A DNA stretch of 64,000 nucleotides, from the NCBI GenBank assembly GCA_031431125.1, contig JANPCX010000008.1, positions 62,001-126,000 of the forward strand, given 5' to 3'. The DNA is from JANPCX01 sp031431125. Its GTDB lineage: Bacteria > Pseudomonadota > Gammaproteobacteria > Burkholderiales > Burkholderiaceae_C. Shown here in pieces: positions 1-6,645 of this stretch. Under the pieces are notes generated by a model. It did not search any database. It was not told the DNA's origin and was given only the letters and a program-made list of their open reading frames with translations. Positions within the stretch are counted from its first letter, which is position 1. Each line of letters begins with the position of its first letter. The position numbers and the translations under genes were made by a program.

Positions 1-778
1 CACCAGCGTTGTGCACGCCGGTGGGGTGGAATTGCCAGAACTCCATGTCTTCGAGCGGAATGCCCGCACGCGCAGCCAAGCCCAAACCGTCGCCGGTGTT
101 GATGAAGGCATTGGTCGAGGCGGCAAAAATGCGGCCGGCGCCACCGGTGGCCATGAGCACGATCTTGGCTTCCAAGATGTGCAATTCGCCGGTTTCCATT
201 TCCAGCGCGGTCACGCCCACCACGTCGCCTTCGGCGTCGCGGATCAGGTCCAGCGCCATCCACTCGACGAAGAAATTGGTGCGGGCTTTGACGTTTTGTT
301 GGTAGAGCGTGTGCAACATGGCATGGCCGGTGCGGTCGGCCGCCGCGCAGGCGCGTGGCACTGGCTTTTCGCCGCGGTGGGCCGTGTGGCCGCCGAACGG
401 GCGCTGGTAGATCGTGCCGTCGGGGTTGCGGTCAAACGGCATGCCCATGTGTTCAAGCTCGTACACCACGCTCGGTGCTTCACGGCACATGAATTCGATG
501 GCGTCTTGGTCGCCGAGCCAGTCGCTGCCTTTGACGGTGTCGTAAAAGTGGAATTCCCAGTTGTCCTCGGACATGTTTCCGAGGGACGCACCGATACCAC
601 CTTGCGCGGCGACGGTGTGAGACCGAGTAGGAAATACTTTGGAAAGACAGGCCACATTGAGGCCGGCACGTGCCAACCGCAGCGAAGCCTGCATACCGGA
701 GCCACCGGCACCGACGATCACGACGTCAAATTTGCGTTTGGTGATGTTGGATGAAGAATAACCTGCGCCTACGTTCAT
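1..778 (-). CDS. sdhA: Succinate dehydrogenase flavoprotein subunit, 5'-part only (C-terminus outside window)
   Basis: Catalytic FAD subunit of respiratory complex II, oxidising succinate to fumarate on the cytoplasmic face of the membrane. About 259 N-terminal residues are visible; the gene runs off the left edge. The N-terminus carries the FAD dinucleotide motif GAGGSG (residues 23-28) and the SHTVAAQGG signature whose His (about residue 54) covalently links FAD in this family. The ATG at 778 follows a GGAG ribosome site and lies 2 nt after the sdhD stop, so the genes are translationally coupled. sdhB is expected beyond the window. Confidence 0.97.
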   Translation of the reverse strand, partial: MNVGAGYSSSNITKRKFDVVIVGAGGSGMQASLRLARAGLNVACLSKVFPTRSHTVAAQGGIGASLGNMSEDNWEFHFYDTVKGSDWLGDQDAIEFMCREAPSVVYELEHMGMPFDRNPDGTIYQRPFGGHTAHRGEKPVPRACAAADRTGHAMLHTLYQQNVKARTNFFVEWMALDLIRDAEGDVVGVTALEMETGELHILEAKIVLMATGGAGRIFAASTNAFINTGDGLGLAARAGIPLEDMEFWQFHPTGVHNAG

Positions 779-780
779 TA

Positions 781-1143
781 TCAAAGTCTCCACAGCACTT
801 GAATCGCCCAACCGGCGCAGCCCACCAACCAAACAATCGTGAACACCTGCAGTGCCAGGCGAATCGCCAACGGCTTGACATAGTCCATCCAGACATCACG
901 CATGCCCACCCACACATGCATGAGCAGGGCGATGATGACGACGAAGGTCAACACCTTCATCCACTGGCTGGCAAAAATACCTGCCCACTTGTCGTAGCCC
1001 ATCTCACCCGGGAGCAGAATTTGCACGATCACCACGACAGTGAAGAGCGCCATGAGGGTGGCCGTGATGCGCTGGCTCAACCAGTCGCGAAGGCCGTAAT
1101 GCGCACCAACGACGATGCGTTTGGAGCCGAAGTTGTCAGACAT
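781..1143 (-). CDS. sdhD: Succinate dehydrogenase membrane anchor subunit SdhD
   Basis: Small (120 aa) hydrophobic anchor of complex II with three predicted membrane helices (about residues 27-45, 63-83 and 94-115). With SdhC it would bind haem b and ubiquinone and tether SdhA/SdhB. The N-terminal GAHYGLRDWLSQRITA segment is typical of proteobacterial SdhD. The ATG at 1143 has an AAGGAG ribosome site. It sits between sdhC (10 nt upstream) and sdhA in the usual sdhC-D-A order. Confidence 0.93.
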   Translation of the reverse strand: MSDNFGSKRIVVGAHYGLRDWLSQRITATLMALFTVVVIVQILLPGEMGYDKWAGIFASQWMKVLTFVVIIALLMHVWVGMRDVWMDYVKPLAIRLALQVFTIVWLVGCAGWAIQVLWRL

Positions 1144-1153
1144 GCATCGCTCC

Positions 1154-1585
1154 TTAGAAAAACAGCTTGTAGCCCAGGGCCACGGTCAGAACCACACTGG
1201 CACCGAGCGTGAACAGGGCGGAGGAATGGCCAAACTCTTTGGTCACCGAGTGCGTGGCATCCATGTAGAGGTGGCGCACGCCAGCGATGAAATGGTGCAA
1301 GTAAGCCCAAATCAGTCCCAGTGCCAGGAGCTTGAAGGCCCAACCAGGAACAAAACCGACGCCAGCATGAAACACCGACGTGAACACGGCATAGCTAATT
1401 TCAGAGGTGACGCTGGTATCGAACATCCAAATGATGAAAGGCATCAGCAGAAACATCAGCACACCGCTGATGCGGTGAAGGATGGACACGATGCCCGCAG
1501 GCGGCAGCCGGTACGAGGCAATCTGTGAAACATGGATGTTGCGGTAGACCGGCCGCCCGGGCCGAGGTTTTGTAATGTCTGTCAT
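1154..1585 (-). CDS. sdhC: Succinate dehydrogenase cytochrome b556 subunit SdhC
   Basis: Membrane cytochrome subunit of complex II (143 aa). It begins RPVYRNIHVSQIASYRLP and contains the family signature SILHRISGVLMF, then three hydrophobic helices; the His in LHHFIAGVRHL is the likely haem ligand region. The ATG at 1585 has AAGG about 8 nt upstream and is preferred over a TTG two codons earlier. First gene of the sdhCDA(B) operon; a GntR-family gene lies upstream on the same strand. Confidence 0.94.
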   Translation of the reverse strand: MTDITKPRPGRPVYRNIHVSQIASYRLPPAGIVSILHRISGVLMFLLMPFIIWMFDTSVTSEISYAVFTSVFHAGVGFVPGWAFKLLALGLIWAYLHHFIAGVRHLYMDATHSVTKEFGHSSALFTLGASVVLTVALGYKLFF

Positions 1586-1688
1586 TCCCAACCTTGTGTG
1601 ATTCAGAAAACTTCGAGAGTTTATTGCAATGCATCAACATGAAACTGACAAGTAACTCAATTGCCCTGCCAAGCTGTACAAATTGGAG

Positions 1689-2459
1689 TCAACTCAGTTC
1701 ATTGCGGTAATGGTGGGCCGCGGTGTTGTAGAGGCCACGTCTAAGCTCGACGGCTTCGTCGCCATAACTCAAGGACAGCCGCTCGACGCTGAGCAGAGGT
1801 GAACCGACGGGCACGCACAGCAATCCGGCCGCCATCTCATCAGCCACCACAGCGCGAATTTTTTCTTCGGCACGAATCATGCGCACGCCGAACTCGGATT
1901 CAAACAAACCATACATCGGGCCGCGGTAGTCGCCCAGCCGCTCGGCTGTCAAACCTTTGAACTTGCCCCCCGGCAACCAAATGTCGTCGAGCACCACCGG
2001 CACGTCACGGAAAGAAAGCACACGCCGAACTTGCAACACCGCGTCGCCCGCTTTCAAACCGAGGGCGCGGGCGATTTCGGCGGGGGCTCGCAGGCGCCGG
2101 CAATCAATGAAACGGCGCTGCGCACCGACAGCATCGCCATCGTCAGCTGCCAAGCGCAGAAATCGGTACTGCACTTTTTGCTCGGCATGTGTGGCCACGA
2201 AGGTGCCCTTGCCTTGGCGACGCACCAGCAAGTTTTCTGCCGCCAACTCATCCACCGCCTTGCGCACCGTGCCCTGGCTGACCCTGAAACGCGCGGCCAA
2301 CTCCATTTCACTCGGAATGGCCTCACCCGGCCCCCACTCGTTGTCTTGCAAGCCGCGCAGCATCAAGGTTTTGATCTGCTGGTACAGCGGACTGAAGGCT
2401 GGCCCAGCACTTTTGCTGCCACCCGCGTTCAACTCCAATCCATGGTTGCTGCTTGTCAT
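1689..2459 (-). CDS. GntR-family transcriptional regulator (HutC/UTRA subgroup)
   Basis: DNA-binding regulator of 256 aa. The N-terminal winged helix (about residues 22-90) contains PLYQQIKTLML and the turn SEMELAARFRVSQGTVRKAVDELAAENLLVRRQGKGTFVA; the C-terminal half (about 100-250) fits a UTRA ligand-sensing domain. It lies between the sdh operon (same strand) and divergent mdh, so control of TCA-cycle genes is a reasonable inference. The ATG at 2459 fits the domain; a second ATG at 2528 would overlap the putative operator. A much longer open frame upstream overlaps mdh antisense and is not credible. The effector is unknown. Confidence 0.88.
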   Translation of the reverse strand: MTSSNHGLELNAGGSKSAGPAFSPLYQQIKTLMLRGLQDNEWGPGEAIPSEMELAARFRVSQGTVRKAVDELAAENLLVRRQGKGTFVATHAEQKVQYRFLRLAADDGDAVGAQRRFIDCRRLRAPAEIARALGLKAGDAVLQVRRVLSFRDVPVVLDDIWLPGGKFKGLTAERLGDYRGPMYGLFESEFGVRMIRAEEKIRAVVADEMAAGLLCVPVGSPLLSVERLSLSYGDEAVELRRGLYNTAAHHYRNELS

Positions 2460-2512
2460 GAAACAGATTGCAGCACACCACGCCGCCTTTCGTCCATCAA
2501 TAGTTGACTGAC

Positions 2513-2526
2513 ATCTTGTATAAGAC
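2513..2526. promoter_or_regulatory. Candidate GntR operator in gntR-mdh divergent region
   Basis: An imperfect 14-bp palindrome, ATCTTGTATAAGAC (arms match at 5 of 7 positions), sits between the divergent gntR and mdh genes, followed by a partial repeat TAAGAC at 2529-2534. Spacing and symmetry suit autoregulation by the adjacent regulator. Direct evidence is symmetry and position only. Confidence 0.45.
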
Positions 2527-2633
2527 ATAAGACAATTGACCAAACTCGGGTTCACCCTTAGACTCGGGCGCAATACCGCTAAACTTGCGCGTCTTTTTTC
2601 CTTCCCCAACGCATACGCATTTTGGAGATCTCC

Positions 2634-3620
2634 ATGAGCAAGAAACCCGTACGTGTCGCCGTCACTGGCGCTGCTGGTCAAATTGGCTACGCACTGTTGT
2701 TCCGCATCGCCTCCGGCGAAATGTTGGGCAAGGACCAGCCGGTGATCTTGCAACTGCTGGAAATCCCCGACGAGAAAGCGCAAAACGCCCTCAAAGGCGT
2801 GATGATGGAATTGGAAGACTGCGCCTTCCCCTTGCTGGCCGGCATGGAAGCCCATTCCGACCCCATGACCGCCTTCAAAGGCACCGACTACGCCCTCTTG
2901 GTAGGCGCCCGCCCCCGCGGCCCCGGCATGGAGCGCGCCGACTTGTTGGCCGCCAATGCGCAAATTTTCACCGCCCAGGGCAAAGCCTTGAACGCAGTGG
3001 CATCGCGTGATGTGCGCGTTTTGGTGGTGGGCAACCCAGCCAACACCAATGCCTACATTGCGATGAAGAGCGCGCCTGATCTGCCACGCAAGAACTTCAC
3101 CGCCATGCTGCGCTTGGACCACAACCGCGCCTTGTCACAAATCGCCGCCAAGACAGGCAAACCCGTTTCCAGCATTCAAAAGCTCGCGGTTTGGGGCAAC
3201 CACTCGCCCACCATGTACGCCGACTACCGCTTCGCCACGATTGACGGCGCATCGGTCAAGGACATGATCAACGACCACGCCTGGAACAAAGACACCTTCT
3301 TGCCCACCGTGGGCAAACGCGGCGCCGCCATCATTGCCGCGCGCGGTGTGTCTTCCGCCGCATCGGCCGCAAACGCCGCCATCGACCACATGCGCGATTG
3401 GGCACTGGGCACCAACGGAGGCTGGGTGACGATGGGCATTCCGTCGAATGGCGACTATGGCATTCCGAAAGACGTGATGTTTGGTTACCCCGTCACTTGC
3501 GCTGGCGGCGAATACAAAATCGTTGAAGGTTTGGCGATTGATGAGTTCTCGCAAGGCTTGATCAACGTCACCTTGGCCGAGCTGCAAGGCGAACAAGACG
3601 GCGTCAAACACCTGCTCTGA
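2634..3620 (+). CDS. mdh: Malate dehydrogenase
   Basis: NAD-dependent malate dehydrogenase (328 aa), interconverting malate and oxaloacetate in the TCA cycle. It starts MSKKPVRVAVTGAAGQIGYALL with the Rossmann glycine motif TGAAGQIG, has the substrate Arg motif ARPRGPGMERADLL, VVGNPANTNA, the catalytic-region motif LDHNRAL and WGNHSPTMY. The length is normal for the betaproteobacterial mdh group. The ATG at 2634 is preceded by GGAGA; an ATG four codons earlier lacks spacing to this site. A strong terminator follows. It is divergent from gntR. Confidence 0.97.
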   Translation: MSKKPVRVAVTGAAGQIGYALLFRIASGEMLGKDQPVILQLLEIPDEKAQNALKGVMMELEDCAFPLLAGMEAHSDPMTAFKGTDYALLVGARPRGPGMERADLLAANAQIFTAQGKALNAVASRDVRVLVVGNPANTNAYIAMKSAPDLPRKNFTAMLRLDHNRALSQIAAKTGKPVSSIQKLAVWGNHSPTMYADYRFATIDGASVKDMINDHAWNKDTFLPTVGKRGAAIIAARGVSSAASAANAAIDHMRDWALGTNGGWVTMGIPSNGDYGIPKDVMFGYPVTCAGGEYKIVEGLAIDEFSQGLINVTLAELQGEQDGVKHLL

Positions 3621-3643
3621 TCTACGGGGCACCGAGCCAATCG

Positions 3644-3675
3644 AGCCGACTCACCCAGGGTGTGTCGGCTTTTTT
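3644..3675 (+). terminator. Rho-independent terminator of mdh
   Basis: Stem AGCCGAC/GTCGGCT around a 13-nt loop, followed at once by a run of T, 24 nt after the mdh stop. Confidence 0.85.
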
Positions 3676-3680
3676 CATGA

Positions 3681-3847
3681 CTGGTACTGAGTTTGACCAA
3701 AACGTTGACATGAAATCGCGTCTTCGCCTGCCGTGCGTCGCAAGCAAATCCGCGCGATACCACGGGGTATCACTTTGGTTTGCGCCTAGCCTGGCGAACG
3801 AATCCATCGATTTCATTTGTCAACGTTTTGGTCAAACCCAGTACCAG
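3681..3847. repeat. 167-bp near-perfect palindromic element (MITE-like)
   Basis: Arms 3681-3718 and 3808-3847 are inverted copies that differ by one substitution and a 2-nt indel (outer end CTGGTACTGAGTTTGACC). The 89-nt centre itself folds: GATACC/GGTATC at the apex and TTCGCC/GGCGAA further out, so the whole unit can form one long hairpin. It encodes no protein. It fills the gap between the mdh terminator and the CitE-like gene, directly upstream of that gene's start. A decayed transposon end-pair or a structured RNA are both possible. Confidence 0.7.
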
Positions 3848-3889
3848 GCAAACCGCCAAGCGCAAACCTTGTCCTGAATTGATTGAACC

Positions 3890-4921
3890 ATGAACACACC
3901 GTCCGCAATTCACCCACAACAGGCGCTCTTTGGCGGTGGCCCGATGGCGACCGACCTGCCGGTCTGCGATCACTACTGCGGCGTTGAAGCGCGCATGCAA
4001 AAGAGCTTGGAGTTGCAAGCGGAATTGGGACCGGTGTTCGACATCACCCTCGACTGCGAAGACGGCGCGCCAGTCGGCGGCGAAGCGGAACACGCTCACA
4101 TGGTGGCGGAGATAGCCACATCGGCTGCGAACCGTTTTGGTCGTGTAGGTGCGCGCGTGCATCCTTTTGGTCACCCCGCTTTTGAGGCCGACGTTCACAC
4201 CCTGGTCCAACGCGCCGGGTCGCGCCTGGCCTATTTGATGGTGCCCAAACCCCACGACGCGAGCGATGTGCAAAGCGCTTGCGAACAGATTGACCACGAG
4301 TTACGCGTGCACGGCCTGAGCACAGAATTGCCTGTGCATGTGCTGATTGAAACCCATGGCGCATTGCGCGAGGTGCAAGCCATCGCAGCCCATCCTCGGG
4401 TGCAGTCACTGTCCTTCGGTTTGATGGACTTCGTATCTGAACACCGGGGCGCCATCCCGGCCGCCGCCATGGGGTCCACAGGCGCGATCAATCAGTTCAC
4501 CCATCCGCTCGTGCTTCGCGCCAAACTCGACATCTCTGCAGCCTGCCACGCCTTCGGAAAAACGCCGTCGCACTGCGTGGTGACTGAATTCAAGAACCAA
4601 CACGCCATCAGCAAAGCGGCGGAACAAGCCAACCAGTGGCTGGGCTACGCCCGCATGTGGAGCATCCACCCCAACCAAATTCGCCCCATCGTTGAGGCCT
4701 TCTCGCCCACCGCGGCCGAGATTGATGTCGCCATTGACATCATTCACGCTGCCCAGGCGGCCGATTGGGCGCCCATCCAGCACCAAGGCAATTTGCACGA
4801 CCGCGCCAGTTTTCGTTATTTTTGGCATGTGCTGGCGCGGGCTCACCGCACGGGCCAACCATTGCCCATCGAAGTGGAAAAGGCTTATTTTTCGGTGCCA
4901 CCAACGGCTAGGGCCTGTTAA
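3890..4921 (+). CDS. CitE-like HpcH/HpaI aldolase family lyase (C-terminus altered by element insertion)
   Basis: A CoA-ester lyase-type TIM-barrel protein (343 aa) of the HpcH/HpaI/citrate lyase beta family; relatives cleave malyl-, citramalyl- or citryl-CoA. Visible family motifs include DCEDGAP (Mg-binding acidic cluster, about residues 56-62), HVLIETHGALREV, LSFGLMDFVSEHRGA and MWSIHPNQI near the C-terminus. The substrate cannot be read from sequence. The neighbours mdh and acnB suggest a role in acyl-CoA or TCA-linked metabolism. The last codons (RAC, stop) are supplied by the mobile element starting at 4911. Removing the element with one TA copy would give a 341-aa protein ending TAN. 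No strong ribosome site at 3890. Confidence 0.85.
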   Translation: MNTPSAIHPQQALFGGGPMATDLPVCDHYCGVEARMQKSLELQAELGPVFDITLDCEDGAPVGGEAEHAHMVAEIATSAANRFGRVGARVHPFGHPAFEADVHTLVQRAGSRLAYLMVPKPHDASDVQSACEQIDHELRVHGLSTELPVHVLIETHGALREVQAIAAHPRVQSLSFGLMDFVSEHRGAIPAAAMGSTGAINQFTHPLVLRAKLDISAACHAFGKTPSHCVVTEFKNQHAISKAAEQANQWLGYARMWSIHPNQIRPIVEAFSPTAAEIDVAIDIIHAAQAADWAPIQHQGNLHDRASFRYFWHVLARAHRTGQPLPIEVEKAYFSVPPTARAC

Positions 4922-5173
4922 CACTAAAGATGCCAGTGCGAACGTGGCCATTGGGGCGCAGAGCAAGGCGCACGGCGCTGCCAAGGCTCGGCCTTGGCGA
5001 GACGTGCAACGCCGCGCTGCGCCCCAATGGCCACGTTCCCGAAGGGTTGTTCCCCAAAAGGCCTTGCGCGGCGTTGCAAAGCCTCGCCGGGGGCCTGCCC
5101 CGGCTTCGTTTTGCGCCTTGCTCAAGGCCTTTTGAAGAACAACGCATCTGGCATCTTTAGTGTTAACAGGCCC
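4911..5173. mobile_element. 263-bp non-coding element with TA duplication, copy 1 of 2
   Basis: Bounded by perfect 26-bp inverted ends (4911-4936, 5148-5173; core GGGCCTGTTAACACTAAA) and flanked by TA on both sides (4909-4910, 5174-5175). Inside are two large hairpins: stem 1 is 21 bp perfect (4940-4960 with 5018-5038), stem 2 is 21 bp with two mismatches (5046-5066 with 5123-5143). Each loop holds a small 7-bp hairpin (4981-4997, 5086-5104). Loop 1 is bordered by CAAGGCG and CAACGCCG; loop 2 by their reverse complements. No transposase. TA duplication resembles IS630/Tc1-mariner-type mobilisation in trans. Compare the copy at 33266-33529. Confidence 0.85.
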
Positions 5174-5281
5174 TAACTGAGCGCCCGTCGACGCAGTTTG
5201 TTTCATTTTCGCGGGCTTGCCCGATTTCGCGCCCAAGGCGCCAACCCGACAATTCGTCCACCTTCACCTTGGGCCCAGCTC

Positions 5282-5773
5282 ATGAAAACAATCTCACGCA
5301 TTTCCGCAGCGCTGTTCAGCTTGGCTTTTTGCGCCTCCACATGGAGCCAAGGCATGCCCAGTGGCGCACCAGCCAAAACCCAGGCAAAACCTGTCCGCAC
5401 GGCGCCCCCGCCAAAAACAAACCCGCTGACACCGCCAGCGACACAAGAACAGATTGATGCCGCCGAGCGCACCCACTTTGGCGACTACCAGTGCGAGTTC
5501 AATCAAAAAATTCACGTGTCGCTGGCACCTACCGCGGCGGGCTACATAGAAGTCAAGCACTTGAAAAAGGTCTACACCATGAAACCCGTGATGTCGAGCA
5601 CGGGTGCACTGCGCCTGGAAGACGTCCGCGGTCAGACCCTGCTGCTGCAAATCGCCAACAAATCCATGCTGATGGACGTGAAAGCCGGTCAGCGCATCGT
5701 GGACTCCTGTGTGCACGCCATCCAAAGTGAGTTCAACCGAACGGCACCCGCTGCCACGTCGGTACTCAACTGA
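5282..5773 (+). CDS. Unknown small exported protein
   Basis: 163 aa, not recognised. The N-terminus MKTISRISAALFSLAFCASTWSQG is a convincing Sec signal peptide (cleavage near residue 23), then a Pro/Lys/Ala-rich linker (about 25-55) and a folded region with FGDYQCEFNQKIHV and VDSCVHAIQ, whose two Cys could form a disulfide in the periplasm. The ATG at 5282 is chosen because it starts the signal peptide; an in-frame ATG 28 codons upstream would hide it. It lies between the mobile element and the toxin-antitoxin pair. Confidence 0.75.
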   Translation: MKTISRISAALFSLAFCASTWSQGMPSGAPAKTQAKPVRTAPPPKTNPLTPPATQEQIDAAERTHFGDYQCEFNQKIHVSLAPTAAGYIEVKHLKKVYTMKPVMSSTGALRLEDVRGQTLLLQIANKSMLMDVKAGQRIVDSCVHAIQSEFNRTAPAATSVLN

Positions 5774-5817
5774 ACCCATCCGGCGATTGGCGCTCGCCAC
5801 CCCCAAGGTATGCAGAC

Positions 5818-5846
5818 TTGAGTATGTATTGATTGGTACGTATAAT
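5818..5846 (+). promoter_or_regulatory. Sigma70-type promoter for the toxin-antitoxin pair
   Basis: TTGAGT, a 17-nt spacer and a perfect TATAAT, 42 nt before the antitoxin ATG. The region around it is AT-rich compared with its surroundings, as is common for self-repressed toxin-antitoxin promoters. Confidence 0.7.
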
Positions 5847-5887
5847 GCAGCCGTACCCCCTTCATGCACCAGCCTGCGGAGCCAGCC

Positions 5888-6160
5888 ATGGAAGCCACCG
5901 TTGCCGAGCGCGGCCAAATCACCCTGCCCAAAGCAGCACGTGATGCCTTGGGTTTAACCAAGGGCACCTTGCTCAAGGTTGAAATCGAAGGTGGCCGCCT
6001 GATTCTGAGTAAAAACGTCAACGACGCCATTTCTCGGGCCCGCGGTAAGTTCAAGCTGGCGGCAGGCGTCAACGCAGACCAGGTGGTAGAGCAATTGCGC
6101 GGCATCCATCCCGCCACCGCCGCACCCAGCAGTAAAACCCGCGCAGTCAAAAAAGCATGA
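5888..6160 (+). CDS. AbrB/MazE-type antitoxin (VapB-like)
   Basis: 90 aa. The N-terminal swapped-hairpin DNA-binding domain reads VAERGQITLPKAARDALGLTKGTLLKVEIEGGRLIL, the classic SpoVT/AbrB pattern; the basic C-terminal tail would bind and block the toxin. The last codon and stop overlap the toxin ATG by 4 nt (ATGA). The ATG at 5888 matches the domain start; an ATG 8 codons upstream is possible. Likely autoregulated together with the toxin from the TATAAT promoter just upstream. Confidence 0.85.
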   Translation: MEATVAERGQITLPKAARDALGLTKGTLLKVEIEGGRLILSKNVNDAISRARGKFKLAAGVNADQVVEQLRGIHPATAAPSSKTRAVKKA

Positions 6161-6567
6161 TTGCGGTGGACTCCTCCGTGCTGATCGACCTGCTGGGCGA
6201 TGGCCCCCATGCTGACGCGGCCGAAGCCTGTTTGCGTCAAGCTTTGGCCAGTGGGCCGGTGGTGGTCTGCGACGTGGTGGTGGGTGAGATCACCGCCGGC
6301 CTGGGCCACGGCGCCGAGGTGATGGACGTGCTGGAAGACATGGGCGTGCGTTACTCGGCCGTCGAGCAGCGTTCAGCGATACGCGCTGGCGAAATGCAGC
6401 GCAAATACCTGCAGCGGCAACACGCCAGCCCGGCACACCCGCAGCGCACCATGCCCGATTTCATCGTGGGTGCCCACGCCATGCTCCAGTGCAGTGCCCT
6501 GGTCACCCGGAACCACCAGTTTTTTCGCGACTATTTCAAAGGCCTGAAGTTGATCTTGCCCCATTGA
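6157..6567 (+). CDS. PIN-domain ribonuclease toxin (VapC-like)
   Basis: 136 aa PIN-domain nuclease. Acidic metal-binding residues are visible in IAVDSSVLIDLL (Asp5), VVVGEITAG (Glu about 46) and MPDFIVGAHA (Asp about 101). The family cleaves RNA, often tRNA, when freed from its antitoxin. Overlaps the antitoxin gene by 4 nt, the standard VapBC arrangement. Sits as a small cargo between central-metabolism genes; the target RNA is not inferable. Confidence 0.88.
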   Translation: MIAVDSSVLIDLLGDGPHADAAEACLRQALASGPVVVCDVVVGEITAGLGHGAEVMDVLEDMGVRYSAVEQRSAIRAGEMQRKYLQRQHASPAHPQRTMPDFIVGAHAMLQCSALVTRNHQFFRDYFKGLKLILPH

Positions 6568-6645
6568 CTTGGACGATCGTTGGCCCATTTTTTGCACCAC
6601 TGCCTTCTCAGTAGCCACCACATCTAACCCCTAACGGAGATTCCC

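Noticed and set aside
2460..3122. N-terminal extension of the GntR regulator by 221 codons
   Set aside because: The extension lies antisense to mdh, contains no domain, and the winged-helix start fits the ATG at 2459.
4930..5176. Short open frames inside the 263-bp element as a possible transposase
   Set aside because: At most 79 codons, caused by the GC-rich palindromes; both strands give similar peptides and none resembles a transposase.
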